A stretch of DNA of 64,000 bases from Campylobacteraceae bacterium (GTDB lineage Bacteria > Campylobacterota > Campylobacteria > Campylobacterales > Campylobacteraceae). Shown here piece by piece: positions 29,217-39,089 of the stretch. The stretch is from positions 1 through 64,000 of the forward strand of contig JAITAB010000026.1 in NCBI GenBank assembly GCA_031284315.1, written 5' to 3'. Numbering within the stretch: position 1 is the first letter of the stretch; every line of letters begins with the position of its first letter. The notes beneath the pieces are model-generated. The model had not been told where the DNA came from. It searched no databases and saw nothing but the letters and a program-made list of their open reading frames with translations. The translations under genes and the position numbers were made by a program.

Positions 29217-29310
29217 AAAAAAGTAGCTAAAAAAATATCATATTGCGAACACAAAAGGTACTTTATAATATTTTTGAGTTTAAAATTAAAATTGTATGGT
29301 AGGAGTCAAA

Positions 29311-32300
29311 ATGTATAATGCAAATTTTAAGGATTTTACTAATGTGTATCAAATCTCAAAAACATTGAAATTTGAGTTAATACCACAAACTACTAAAGAT
29401 GGAATTTTGGTAAAGGCTGATCAAAATTTTATTGCGGATATAATCGCAAAAGACAGAAAAATAAAAGAAGCTTATATCGCACTAAAACCAATTATGGATA
29501 AAATTCACGAAAATGTAATCAATGAGAGCCTCAATTCCGATGATGCTAAAAAAATTAACTTTTTGCCTTATTTTGAAAAATATAAAAACAAAGAAAAATT
29601 TACAGCCGAAGAAAAAAGTTTACGAAAATCCATTGGGGAAACATTCTTTAACGGTGTAAATAAAATCAAAGAAAAAGCAAGCGTTGATGGCAAAAATCAA
29701 CCAATATTTAAAAATAATGGCGTAAAATGTTTAAAAGATTTGAGAATACTTAGATATATAGAGAGAAATATAGACGAATTTGCTTGCGAAGAAGTATCTA
29801 AAATTCAAATTGAAGAATATTTAGAAACTTTTAAAAATTTTTTCACATATTTTTCAGGCTACAATCAAAATAGGGAAAATTATTATGCTACAGATAAAAA
29901 ACAATCAACCGCAATCGCGACAAGAATAGTCCATGATAATTTACCAAAGTTTTGTGATAATTGTTTACAATTTGAGTTTGGAAAAATTTCTAAAAAGAAA
30001 TCTAATAAAAAAAATGCAGACAACGACACAGAAATAAAATCCAGAAAAAATGAATACCTGAATGTGTATCAATTTCTAAAAGCAACCAACATAGATACAA
30101 AAGTAAAAGACGCACAAACCAATTTGAGAGAGTCTGAGCCTGTAGATGAAAAAATGTTTAAAATTGATATATTTTCTCATTGCTTGTCGCAAAAAGGCAT
30201 TGAAGAATATAATAGAAAAATTGGAGATTATAATTTTTTAATAAATCTTTATAATCAGTCAAAAAATAATGAAAAAAATTTTAAAAAATTGGAACCATTT
30301 AAAACTCTCAATAAGCAAATTGGCTGCGGAAAAAAGAAAATGCCTTTTTTGGCATTAAAATATGATACACGAAAAGATCAAGAGAATGCATTGCAAGGTT
30401 ATGAAAACAAAAATGATACGATATTTAACCTTCAAGAATTACTATCCAAAATAGATAGCGCATGCAAAATGTTTTTCAAGAAAAAACCAAATGAATCTGA
30501 TATACGCAGTGTTCCTGCTTTTAACGAATGGATAAAAAGTTGCCAAAATTGGAATGGTATTTATTGGTCAAAAAGCGCTGTTAATATTATTTCAAATAAA
30601 TACCTATCAAATTGGCATGAAATAGAAGAATTTATACAAGTCAATTTGCAAGACAAAAATAAAAAAAAGTATTATAAAGCTGTGGCAACTTATGACAAAA
30701 AGAGGGAAGAGCAATTAAAACTAAATGATGCTGTCGAATTGTCGGGGCTATTTGAACTTCTTGATAATAATACACAAACTGATTGGAGCAAGGCATTTTT
30801 TAAGGAATCTATTTTAGAGGATGAGAGTTTTAAAAAAATAATTAATGAAAATATTTCTCCAAGTAGAAATATTATTAATTTGATATGTGCTGACATAGAC
30901 AAGAATATACAAAATACTTTTAGCTTGTCTCATGAAATATTGAATATTGTGGACTATAAAGACGAAAACAATAAGACAAAAATAAAAAATTGGTTAGATG
31001 GTATCGTTGAAGTTATTAAAATATTGAAAAATTTTTCTGTTAAAGCAGATAAAATAAAAGGTGGACCTATTAATCCTGAGCTATCTAATGCTCTTTATAT
31101 ACTATTGTATTCTGATGATATTTTATGGTTTAAATGGTACGATATTATCAGAAATTATCTGACTAAAAAGCCTCAAGATGACGCCAAAAAAAACAAACTC
31201 AAACTCAATTTTGATTGCAGTGTTTTGCTTGGCGGTTTCAGTGATGGTCAAGAGAAAAATAAACGTGCCATTATTTTGAAAAATGAGAGTAAATATTACT
31301 TGGGGATACTTATAAAAACCTCTCTTTTTGATACAGAAAAAAAAGACAATCTTATGTATAAAACATCTGACAGCAGTGTCGAACGTCTCATACTGAAAAA
31401 TTTAGCATTTAAAACTCTTGCAGGTAAGGGATTTGTGAGCAAATATAAAGAAAAGTATAGCGATATTGGAAAACGCAACCCTCAAGAAGCAATCGAAAAA
31501 TTACAGATATTTATCAAAGAAAATTATGAAAAAAAATATCCATTACTAAAAAATATTACCAATAAAAAGTATATAAATAAGAAATTATTTGATGAAGAAG
31601 TAACAAAAATATTGGCGGATTGTTATGATTGCAGTTTTATACCTATAAATTGGAACGAAGTTTTAAAGGCTATTTCAACAAAATATAAGAACAAATTCAA
31701 TGAATTATATTTGTTTGAGATTTATAGTAAGGATTTTTCTGAAAAAAGTGCTGGCAAAAAAAATCTGCAAACGCTTTATTGGGAACATATTTTCCAAGAA
31801 GACAGTACAATGCAATTATGTGGTGGTGGTGAAATATTTTATAGAGAGCGAGCTATAGAAGAGAATGAAATAATAATTCATGAGAAAGATAAACCAATAC
31901 ATAGAAGGAGTGATGATAGGACTGTAAGTGTTTTTGATTATGATATTATTAAGGATAGAAGATTTACAGAAGACAAATATTTTTTTCATATTCCTATAAA
32001 AATAAATTATACAAAATCAGTAAATAATGATATAAATAATGATATAAATAATGCATTTGTTTTGTCTGATGATATTCAATTTTTTGGTATTGATAGAGGC
32101 GAAAATCATCTAATTTATTACTCATTAATTTCTAAAGATGGAGCAATAAAAGAACAGGATAGTTTAAATATCATCAATGGAAAAGACTACTATAATGCAA
32201 TTTATGAAAAATCAAAAAAGCGGCAGGATAGTAGAAAGAATTGGCATGAAATAGGCAACATTCGCAACCTAAAAGATGGATATATTTCCGTCGTGCTTTA

Positions 32301-33366
32301 TGAAATTATTAAAAAAATTATTGATCTGAAAAATTTCAAACCAACTTTTATTGTTTTGGAAGATCTAAATACCGGTTTTAAGCGCAAACGCCAAAAAGTT
32401 GAAAAGCAAGTTTATCAAAAATTTGAATTAGCTTTGGCAAAGAAGCTTAATTATTTAGTGTACAAAGACATTTCTAATGGAGATATTGGATCAGTGTATA
32501 ATGCTCTGCAATTGACACCACCTGTAACGAATTATCAAGACATTGAAAATAAAAAACAAGTCGGCATTATACTATATACTCGTGCCAATTATACTTCTGT
32601 AACCGACCCGATAACGGGATGGCGAAAAACAATCTATCTGAAAACTGGTAGCGAAGAATATATTAAAAAGCAAATTATGGGGGTTTTTTCTGATATTGGT
32701 ATAGACGAATATGGCGACTACTTTTTTGAATATGTTGATCAAGCGAACAAAATATGGCGATTATGGTCAAGCAAAAATGGGAAATCTTTGGAACGCTATA
32801 AATATAAAAAAGGTAATGATAAAAAAGAAGGTACGGTTGAATTTTATAACATAAAAGATGATTATTTAGATATATTATTTAGAATTTTCAACAAAAAAGA
32901 ATCCTTACTGCAGCAATTAAAAAATGGCGTTATGTTGTCAAAAATTCCCAACCATAATTATACAGCATGGGAATCGCTTCGTTTTGCAATCGACCTTATT
33001 CAACAAATAAGAAATTCGGGTGATATAAATAAAAAACAACCTGTTAATTTTTTACATTCTCCAATAAGAAATAATAAAGGAGAACATTTTGATTCGCGTC
33101 TTTATCAATATCAAGAAAATGCTAAATTTCCCAAAGATGGAGATGCAAATGGCGCTTATAATATTGCCCGCAAAGGTATAATTATGTATGAACATATCAA
33201 GATGTGGAGTAAAAAAAATAATGAGGGCGAAAAGATTGATTTGAATTTATTTGTTTCAGATGAAGAATGGGATCTTTGGCTCAATGATAATAAATCATGG
33301 TTGGATAAATTAGCTTCTTTTGCTTTCAAAAATCAAAAAGAAAATCAAACCGATATGCAAAAATGA
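29311..33366 (+). CDS. cas12a: CRISPR effector nuclease Cas12a (Cpf1)
   Basis: 1,351 residues from ATG 29311, which has AGGAG 5 bases upstream; the track start at 29296 would place that ribosome site inside the gene. Starts MYNANFKDFTNVYQISKTLKFELIP, typical Cas12a. RuvC residues are present: Asp928 (GIDRGENHL), Glu1017 (VLEDLNTGFK), Asp1278 (GDANGAYNIA). Nuc-lobe Arg1234 (QQIRNSG) is present, as is the bridge helix (KNWHEIGNIRNLKDGYIS). The crRNA-processing WED region is kept (LYWEHIF, GEIFYRERAI, DRRFTEDKYFFH). It should process its own crRNAs and cut DNA next to T-rich PAMs. Slightly longer than Francisella Cas12a. Overlaps cas4 by 4 bases. Confidence 0.98.
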   Translation: MYNANFKDFTNVYQISKTLKFELIPQTTKDGILVKADQNFIADIIAKDRKIKEAYIALKPIMDKIHENVINESLNSDDAKKINFLPYFEKYKNKEKFTAEEKSLRKSIGETFFNGVNKIKEKASVDGKNQPIFKNNGVKCLKDLRILRYIERNIDEFACEEVSKIQIEEYLETFKNFFTYFSGYNQNRENYYATDKKQSTAIATRIVHDNLPKFCDNCLQFEFGKISKKKSNKKNADNDTEIKSRKNEYLNVYQFLKATNIDTKVKDAQTNLRESEPVDEKMFKIDIFSHCLSQKGIEEYNRKIGDYNFLINLYNQSKNNEKNFKKLEPFKTLNKQIGCGKKKMPFLALKYDTRKDQENALQGYENKNDTIFNLQELLSKIDSACKMFFKKKPNESDIRSVPAFNEWIKSCQNWNGIYWSKSAVNIISNKYLSNWHEIEEFIQVNLQDKNKKKYYKAVATYDKKREEQLKLNDAVELSGLFELLDNNTQTDWSKAFFKESILEDESFKKIINENISPSRNIINLICADIDKNIQNTFSLSHEILNIVDYKDENNKTKIKNWLDGIVEVIKILKNFSVKADKIKGGPINPELSNALYILLYSDDILWFKWYDIIRNYLTKKPQDDAKKNKLKLNFDCSVLLGGFSDGQEKNKRAIILKNESKYYLGILIKTSLFDTEKKDNLMYKTSDSSVERLILKNLAFKTLAGKGFVSKYKEKYSDIGKRNPQEAIEKLQIFIKENYEKKYPLLKNITNKKYINKKLFDEEVTKILADCYDCSFIPINWNEVLKAISTKYKNKFNELYLFEIYSKDFSEKSAGKKNLQTLYWEHIFQEDSTMQLCGGGEIFYRERAIEENEIIIHEKDKPIHRRSDDRTVSVFDYDIIKDRRFTEDKYFFHIPIKINYTKSVNNDINNDINNAFVLSDDIQFFGIDRGENHLIYYSLISKDGAIKEQDSLNIINGKDYYNAIYEKSKKRQDSRKNWHEIGNIRNLKDGYISVVLYEIIKKIIDLKNFKPTFIVLEDLNTGFKRKRQKVEKQVYQKFELALAKKLNYLVYKDISNGDIGSVYNALQLTPPVTNYQDIENKKQVGIILYTRANYTSVTDPITGWRKTIYLKTGSEEYIKKQIMGVFSDIGIDEYGDYFFEYVDQANKIWRLWSSKNGKSLERYKYKKGNDKKEGTVEFYNIKDDYLDILFRIFNKKESLLQQLKNGVMLSKIPNHNYTAWESLRFAIDLIQQIRNSGDINKKQPVNFLHSPIRNNKGEHFDSRLYQYQENAKFPKDGDANGAYNIARKGIIMYEHIKMWSKKNNEGEKIDLNLFVSDEEWDLWLNDNKSWLDKLASFAFKNQKENQTDMQK

Positions 33367-33932
33367 TGCACAACTACATCGCCATATCAACTTTAAATGA
33401 TTTTATATTTTGTCCGTATTCTATTTATTTGCATAATGTTTACATGGGCGGCGATGAGGAGTTGGTGCATGCTGTTCCGCAAACGCGCGGTAAAGTCGCA
33501 CATGGGACGATTGACAATAAAAATTACAGCAGTAGAAAAGATGAGATAACGGGTTTGCCTGTTTATTGCGGCGAGCTTGGTATTGTCGGAAATATAGATA
33601 TTTACAAAACCAAAGAAAAATTACTTATAGAGCGAAAATATCAAATCAATGAAATTTATCAGGGTCAGATTTATCAGCTTTGGGCGGAATATTTTTGCAT
33701 GATTGAGATGGGATATGATGTCAAAAATCTGGCTTTTTACGCAATATCTACCAATAAAACTTTTCCCGCAGCCGTTCCAAATGAGGAAAATAAAAAAGAA
33801 TTGCAGGATTTTATTTTGAAATTTAAGCAGTTTGACCCAGAACAATCTATCTCAATCAATACAAACAAATGCACGCATTGCATATATTGCGCATTGTGCG
33901 ATAAAGTGGATATTGAAAATGTTTACGCATAA
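33363..33932 (+). CDS. cas4: Cas4 exonuclease of the adaptation module
   Basis: 189 residues. Cas4 features: one Cys near the N-terminus (FIFCPYSIYLHNVY) and three near the C-terminus (CTHCIYCALC) that bind a 4Fe-4S cluster, a RecB-like nuclease core with GNIDIYKTKEKLLIERKYQ (Asp, Glu-x-Lys) and QIYQLWAEYFCM. Cas4 trims prespacers and helps choose those with a correct PAM, which keeps new spacers targetable by Cas12a. Start overlaps the cas12a stop (ATGA), so the genes are coupled. Normal length for type V Cas4. Confidence 0.95.
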   Translation: MMHNYIAISTLNDFIFCPYSIYLHNVYMGGDEELVHAVPQTRGKVAHGTIDNKNYSSRKDEITGLPVYCGELGIVGNIDIYKTKEKLLIERKYQINEIYQGQIYQLWAEYFCMIEMGYDVKNLAFYAISTNKTFPAAVPNEENKKELQDFILKFKQFDPEQSISINTNKCTHCIYCALCDKVDIENVYA

Positions 33933-34890
33933 AGATATAGAGTACCGCTCTATTTTTGTCATAAATTGCATTAAGGATAGATCGTTGCGTGTCGCGAACG
34001 GAGAGTTGCTGCTTGAGAATATTGAAGAGAAAAAGACGCTTACAAAGCTGCCGTTTCAGAAAATATTGGCGCTGTTTGTCATAGGACATGCGAGTATTAC
34101 GACTCCATTAATTGACAAATGCACCAGATACGGGATATCGCTTGTCGTGATGAAGCAAAACCTAAGACCTGTTTTCTTCTTTTCCATCACAGCCGAAGCC
34201 AATTTTTTACTTCGCAAAAAGCAGTATGAGTATGATAAGGAAAATTTGCAAATTCCAAAAATATTGGTAACAAACAAGATAAAAAATCAGTTGAGTTTAT
34301 TGAGAAAAACCCGCCTGAAAACGGACAATATACAAAAAGCAAAAGAGCAGTGCGCAGCCATTTTATCTCTAATCCCGAATGCTTCAAATTATGATGTCGT
34401 TATGGGGCTTGAGGGCAAGGCGGCAACGATTTTTTTCTCTGTTTATTTTGAACCGTTTGCTTGGAAAAACCGCTCTCCCAGAACAAAGATAGACCCGATA
34501 AATGCGACTCTTGATATTGGCTATACTATATTGTTCAATTATATTGAGGTATTTGTCCGACTGTTTGGATTTGACCCATATAAAGGCGTTTATCATCAGC
34601 TCTGGTTTAAGCGTAAGTCGCTGGTTTGTGATTTGGTGGAGCCTTTTCGCTGCATAATAGACAAGCAGGTCAGAAAAGCTTTTGGCGTTCAACAGTGCAA
34701 AGCGGAGGATTTCAACTTTATCAAAAATGAGTATATTTTAAAACGCGAAAAAAACAGCGACTATACTAAAATGTTTTATGATGTATTGATAGAACAAAAA
34801 GCGGCAATTTTTAATTATATGCGTCAATTTTATCGTTGTTTTATGCAGCAAAACTATGTGTCGGAATACCCTCAATTTTTAATGGAGTAA
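33919..34890 (+). CDS. cas1: Cas1 spacer integrase
   Basis: 323 residues from ATG 33919, overlapping cas4 by 14 bases; the track start at 33832 would give a 100-base overlap and no Cas1-like residues. Metal-binding residues appear in the usual order: Glu165 (GLEGKAATIFF), His226 (GVYHQLWF) and Asp238 (CDLVEPFR). N-terminal beta domain (KLPFQKILALFVIGHASIT, LIDKCTRYGISLVVM) is typical. With Cas2 it inserts new spacers at the leader-repeat junction. Two arrays share the same leader, so this one Cas1 could feed both. Confidence 0.95.
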   Translation: MFTHKDIEYRSIFVINCIKDRSLRVANGELLLENIEEKKTLTKLPFQKILALFVIGHASITTPLIDKCTRYGISLVVMKQNLRPVFFFSITAEANFLLRKKQYEYDKENLQIPKILVTNKIKNQLSLLRKTRLKTDNIQKAKEQCAAILSLIPNASNYDVVMGLEGKAATIFFSVYFEPFAWKNRSPRTKIDPINATLDIGYTILFNYIEVFVRLFGFDPYKGVYHQLWFKRKSLVCDLVEPFRCIIDKQVRKAFGVQQCKAEDFNFIKNEYILKREKNSDYTKMFYDVLIEQKAAIFNYMRQFYRCFMQQNYVSEYPQFLME

Positions 34891-34895
34891 ATTAT

Positions 34896-35171
34896 ATGCT
34901 TGTTGTGAGTTACGATATATCAAACGATAAATTAAGAAGTAGATTTTCAAAAACGCTTGAAAGATACGGCGGCATTAGACTGCAATACTCTGTTTTTGAA
35001 GTTAATAACTCGAAAAGAGTCATGGATACTTTAAAAATAAAAATAGAAAATATATTTGCCAAACAATTTGGCGGAGAAGACAGTATTTTTATATTTGAAA
35101 CGGATGAAAAGAAGGCGGTTAAATATGGAAATGCAATTCATAGAGATCAAGAACTGCTGTTTTTCACATAA
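34896..35171 (+). CDS. cas2: Cas2
   Basis: 91 residues from ATG 34896 with GGAG upstream; the track start at 34836 lies inside cas1. Begins MLVVSYDISNDKLRSRFSKTLERYG, the classic Cas2 strand and first Asp, followed by RLQYSVFEV. It is the structural centre of the Cas1-Cas2 integration complex. Last gene of cas12a-cas4-cas1-cas2; the leader of array 2 begins 3 bases after its stop. Confidence 0.95.
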   Translation: MLVVSYDISNDKLRSRFSKTLERYGGIRLQYSVFEVNNSKRVMDTLKIKIENIFAKQFGGEDSIFIFETDEKKAVKYGNAIHRDQELLFFT

Positions 35172-35173
35172 TA

Positions 35174-35356
35174 GCAAAGGTGAGTCTTAATTTTTTTATG
35201 GTTGTTTTAACGAATCGTATTATATGATGACGCCATCGGTTCTTTAACATATCAATGTCAAATGCATTATTTATGACGGGGGATAAATATGTTTTCAAGA
35301 AAAATGAAAAACATATTGAAATATCGCCTCTTTTGTGCTATATTTTCATGTGTAGA
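35174..35356 (+). promoter_or_regulatory. Leader of CRISPR array 2
   Basis: 183 bp directly after cas2 and before the first repeat. Matches the inverted leader of array 1 at about 95 percent by eye. It should contain the array promoter and the Cas1-Cas2 docking signal; TGCTATATTTTCATGTGTAGA borders the first repeat. Confidence 0.9.
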
Positions 35357-36431
35357 GTCTAGACTCTCAAATTAATTTCTACTTTTATAGATACGCGGAC
35401 ACGCCCACATCGCTTTATGAAAGGTCTAGACTCTCAAATTAATTTCTACTTTTATAGATATGCGTTTTTCATACTCTGCAATTATTTCTTGTCTAGACTC
35501 TCAAATTAATTTCTACTTTTATAGATTGTCAATATACCGCCCGCCTGTTAATTTGTCTAGACTCTCAAATTAATTTCTACTTTTATAGATAATTATCGCA
35601 GATTGTCATTGTCGCGGGTCTAGACTCTCAAATTAATTTCTACTTTTATAGATGCGCCGCAACTACAGCCAGCCATGGTTTACTGTGTCTAGACTCTCAA
35701 ATTAATTTCTACTTTTATAGATATATATTCATTCCAGACGGGCTTATTTGGTCTAGACTCTCAAATTAATTTCTACTTTTATAGATACGGGCGGTTTGGG
35801 GCTTCATGACGGAGGTCTAGACTCTCAAATTAATTTCTACTTTTATAGATGAAAGAGCCTCTTTGATAAGCTCCTGTGTGGTCTAGACTCTCAAATTAAT
35901 TTCTACTTTTGTAGATATAATGTAAGAGCAATCTATTTTATTAATAGTCTAGACTCTCAAATTAATTTCTACTTTTGTAGATAAGCGCTTAAAGCAAAAC
36001 TTGGCAAAATATGTCTAGACTCTCAAATTAATTTCTACTTTTGTAGATAACAGCGCACAAGATTTAGCCACAACAGTCTAGACTCTCAAATTAATTTCTA
36101 CTTTTGTAGATATTTTCTCGCTTATGTCAGATTTAGTTTGTCTAGACTCTCAAATTAATTTCTACTTTTGTAGATATTATCTCATCTACTTTGGCATTTA
36201 TCTCGTCTAGACTCTCAAATTAATTTCTACTTTTGTAGATAGCCTGACGGGTGATTGAGTTTTTACTCAGTCTAGACTCTCAAATTAATTTCTACTTTTG
36301 TAGATAATGAGTTCCCTATTGATAGAGTAGAGTCTAGACTCTCAAATTAATTTCTACTTTTGTAGATTAACAAGTTTGCCCTTCATAATGTCCCAGTATA
36401 GACTCATGAAATAATTTCTATTTTTCACATA
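35357..36431 (+). CRISPR. Type V-A CRISPR array 2 (16 intact repeats, one degenerate, 16 spacers)
   Basis: 36-bp repeats on the plus strand, spacers 26-33 bp. Repeats 1-8 (35357-35850) end CTTTTATAGAT; repeats 9-16 end CTTTTGTAGAT as in array 1. The last unit (36396-36431) is clearly degenerate and marks the old end. No spacer is shared with array 1 by eye. Repeat homogeneity and the fully furnished cas operon next to it suggest active spacer uptake in the recent past. Confidence 0.98.
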
Positions 36432-36681
36432 TATTTAACAATTTATAAAAAATATTTCTATTAAATCTAAACTATTTTAAAAATTTTATTGTTTAGCTTC
36501 AGGGCGGGTTGGCGGCAAAGAAAGTATATTGTTTTTTGGTGTTTATGAAAAGTTAATTACAATATATTTTTGTTTGCTATATATTAATATGCTTACTACT
36601 TAAAAAGCATTTAATACTTTAATAACATTTCTCTCAAAAATAAAAGCCAAAATTTGGCGGTAAAAACAATCTTAATTCTGT
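36432..36681. other. AT-rich spacer after array 2
   Basis: 250 bp with no gene or repeat recognised. It separates the array from the convergent dnaJ gene. Confidence 0.4.
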
Positions 36682-37800
36682 CTAATTAAGCCAGCTTTTT
36701 ATTTTATCAAACACGCTCTCGTCATGCGCTGAACTTTCTATGCCAAAAGAATCTTGAAGTTTTTTGAGCATATTTTTTTGTTCATCGTTCAATGTTTTGG
36801 GGTATTTAATGGAAATTTGCACTACAAAATTTCCAATTTGTTTAGTGTGCAAATCCTTCACGCCTTCGTTTTTAAACACAAACTGCTGTTTGTCATGCGC
36901 GCCCATCGGGAGTTTTAACTCTTTTTTGCCTCTTATGGTTGGGATAGTGACAGTTTCGCCTAAAATTGCCTGCGTGAAAAATACGGGAACTTCTATGTAG
37001 ATATTCTGCCTGTCGCGCACAAACCGTTCATCGTTTTTCACATTGATAAATATATACAAATCGCCCCTGCTGCCATCTTGCATGACATTGCCCTTTTTGG
37101 CGATTCTGATGCGGTTATCGTTGTCAATACCCTCAGGAATATCCACAGCAACACTCTCTTTTATCTCTTCCCAGCCTTTGCCGCCGCATGTTTTGCATGG
37201 GTTTTTTATGATTTGCCCGCTGCCGCGGCATTTCGGACAGGCTTGTGAAAATGTCATAAAGCCTTGACGATAAAATACCTGCCCTTTGCCGCCGCATTTG
37301 GGGCATTCGGTTTTGACTTTGTCTTCGCTTCCGCTTCCACCGCATGTTTTGCATGGCAATTTGTAAGAGAAATTTACTTCTTTTTTGCAGCCGAAAACCG
37401 CTTCGTTAAATTCTAAAGTTATTTCGCTTTCCAAATCTGACGGATATTTTTCATTGCTTTTTCGTCTTTTACCGCTGCCAAAACCAAATCCGCTGCCAAA
37501 AACAGACTCAAATATAGATCCCAAATCCCCCATAATATCTTCGTAATTTTGTTCGGAAAAATGGCTAAATCCTTGCCTGTCAAGTCCTGTTTTACCGTAT
37601 CTGTCATAAATTTCGCGTTTATTTGCATCGCTTAAAACCTGATAAGCTTCATTTATCTGTTTAAATTTTTCCTCAGCTTCTTTGTCTCCTTGATTGCGGT
37701 CCGGGTGGTACTTGAGAGCCAATTTGCGGTAAGCTTTTTTTATTTCGTCTGTCCCCGCGTTTTTTGTAATTTCTAAAATTTCGTAATACTCAAAATCCAA
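36682..37800 (-). CDS. dnaJ: Chaperone DnaJ (Hsp40)
   Basis: About 372 residues from TTG 37800, which has AGGA 6 bases upstream and gives [14 protein letters not shown], the normal DnaJ start; the track start at 37836 adds an unlikely extension. J domain with HPDR (LKYHPDRNQ), a short G/F region (GFGFGSG), four CxxCxGxG zinc motifs ([32 protein letters not shown]) and a C-terminal peptide-binding domain. It delivers clients to DnaK. Its place upstream of and divergent from racR matches C. jejuni. Confidence 0.97.
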   Translation of the reverse strand: MDFEYYEILEITKNAGTDEIKKAYRKLALKYHPDRNQGDKEAEEKFKQINEAYQVLSDANKREIYDRYGKTGLDRQGFSHFSEQNYEDIMGDLGSIFESVFGSGFGFGSGKRRKSNEKYPSDLESEITLEFNEAVFGCKKEVNFSYKLPCKTCGGSGSEDKVKTECPKCGGKGQVFYRQGFMTFSQACPKCRGSGQIIKNPCKTCGGKGWEEIKESVAVDIPEGIDNDNRIRIAKKGNVMQDGSRGDLYIFINVKNDERFVRDRQNIYIEVPVFFTQAILGETVTIPTIRGKKELKLPMGAHDKQQFVFKNEGVKDLHTKQIGNFVVQISIKYPKTLNDEQKNMLKKLQDSFGIESSAHDESVFDKIKSWLN

Positions 37801-37836
37801 TAAAAATCCTTTCATGAAAAACCGTAATTCTATCAA

Positions 37837-38216
37837 AAATAAGTTTAATAGTTAGTAAGAGGCGGGATATTTTAAATAATGAACGCGATAAATATCGAAA
37901 TAAAAATAGAGTTTTACAGTTGCAAGTTAAGAAGAAAAGCGCTTTTGAAATGTGTGTTCCCATGAAAACGCCGCTAAAAAGCAAAGTATAAAAGTTATAA
38001 AAATAGATAATTTTTATAAAAATTCAATTTTTATCTATTTCATACTTAATATATTGGCATTTTTTCACAGATTAAGGTAATTTTATATGTATAAAGTTTA
38101 TAATACGCTAAATGTATATTTATGGTGGAAGTGTTGAAAAAAATAAGGAATAGTGAAAAAAATGGCAAATCAGCAATAAAAAATAAATTGCTGTTAGAGT
38201 TTTGTCATAGAAAAGT
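37837..38216. other. Divergent promoter region dnaJ-racR
   Basis: About 380 bp of AT-rich DNA with no ORF of interest. It should hold both promoters; only the racR -10 is clear. Confidence 0.4.
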
Positions 38217-38225
38217 TGCTATAAT
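38217..38225 (+). promoter_or_regulatory. Extended -10 promoter of racR
   Basis: TGCTATAAT matches the extended -10 consensus TGnTATAAT, about 58 bp upstream of the racR ATG. No clear -35. Confidence 0.6.
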
Positions 38226-38282
38226 TATAACTTGTAAAGGTTCTGCCTTTTAATTTATAAAATCTCATTGAAGGAGTGCATT

Positions 38283-38960
38283 ATGATTAATGTTTTGATG
38301 ATTGAAGATGATATAGAATTCGCTCAGATATTAAGCGAATATTTGGCACGCTATAATATTAAGATCACCAATTACGAAGATCCGTATCTTGGATTAAGCG
38401 CGGGAGTAAAAAATTACGATTTGCTAATTTTGGACTTGACGCTTCCTGGAATTGACGGACTTGACGTATGTCGTGAAGTTGCGACAAAGTACAATATCCC
38501 CATCATTGTTTCGTCTGCAAGAGGCGATTTGTCCGATAAGATTATAGGACTTCAAATAGGCGCTGACGACTATTTGGCCAAGCCGTACAATCCACAGGAA
38601 ATGTATGCGAGAATCGTTAGTCTTATCAGAAGATACAAAAAAGTTGCCGCGCAGGTTGAAGAGGCTTCGCATGAGGATTCAAGATTTAGAGTAGATGAAA
38701 AAAGACATCAGATTTTTCTTGAAGACAAACCGCTTACGCTTACGCCTGCGGAGTATGAAATACTTGCATGTTTGATTCAACAGCACAGTTTTTCGCTTTC
38801 TCGCGAGCAATTGGTTTACAACTGCAGATCTATAAAAGATAAAGGCGGCAAAAGTCTTGATGTTATTATAGGAAGAATTAGAGCGAAAATAGGCGACAGT
38901 TCAAAACATCCGAAATATATCTATTCCGTAAGAGGCATAGGCTATAAATTAGTAGGATAA
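38283..38960 (+). CDS. racR: OmpR-family response regulator RacR
   Basis: 225 residues from ATG 38283 with GAAGGAG upstream (the track start at TTG 38268 is less likely). Receiver domain MINVLMIEDDIEF with phospho-acceptor Asp in LLILDLTLPG and Lys in YLAKPYNP; C-terminal winged helix (LTLTPAEYEILACL, RIRAKIGD, IYSVRGIGYKL). Sequence and the order dnaJ-racR-racS-recR match RacR of Campylobacter and ArsR-like regulators of Helicobacter, which control growth under temperature or acid stress and respiration. Its kinase partner is truncated here, and a terminator now follows the gene. Confidence 0.92.
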   Translation: MINVLMIEDDIEFAQILSEYLARYNIKITNYEDPYLGLSAGVKNYDLLILDLTLPGIDGLDVCREVATKYNIPIIVSSARGDLSDKIIGLQIGADDYLAKPYNPQEMYARIVSLIRRYKKVAAQVEEASHEDSRFRVDEKRHQIFLEDKPLTLTPAEYEILACLIQQHSFSLSREQLVYNCRSIKDKGGKSLDVIIGRIRAKIGDSSKHPKYIYSVRGIGYKLVG

Positions 38961-38969
38961 ACTGTTTTT

Positions 38970-39010
38970 AGGCGGATGGCAAATTTGCGTTTGCCTTTCG
39001 CCTCTTTTTT
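38970..39010 (+). terminator. Terminator between racR and the racS remnant
   Basis: AGGCG..GGCAAA pairs with TTTGCC..CGCCT in a two-part stem, followed by CTTTTTT. A strong intrinsic terminator between regulator and kinase would cut kinase expression. Confidence 0.85.
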
Positions 39011-39089
39011 AATTTTACGACTGCAGTGATAAACAATATGTATATAAAGCAAAATTGTTAGCCGCTATAAAAACTTAAAGGGCAAACTT

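Noticed and set aside
29296-29310. Earlier ATG for cas12a (MVGVK extension)
   Set aside because: The AGGAG ribosome site lies within this stretch and points to ATG 29311, and Cas12a normally begins close to the MYNANFKDFTN-type sequence.
33832-33918. 29-residue N-terminal extension of Cas1 in the ORF track
   Set aside because: Overlaps the cas4 coding end including its cysteines; Cas1-like sequence begins at 33919.
37801-37836. N-terminal extension of DnaJ ([12 protein letters not shown])
   Set aside because: No ribosome site and no match to DnaJ N-termini; the TTG at 37800 has AGGA at good distance and starts the J domain.
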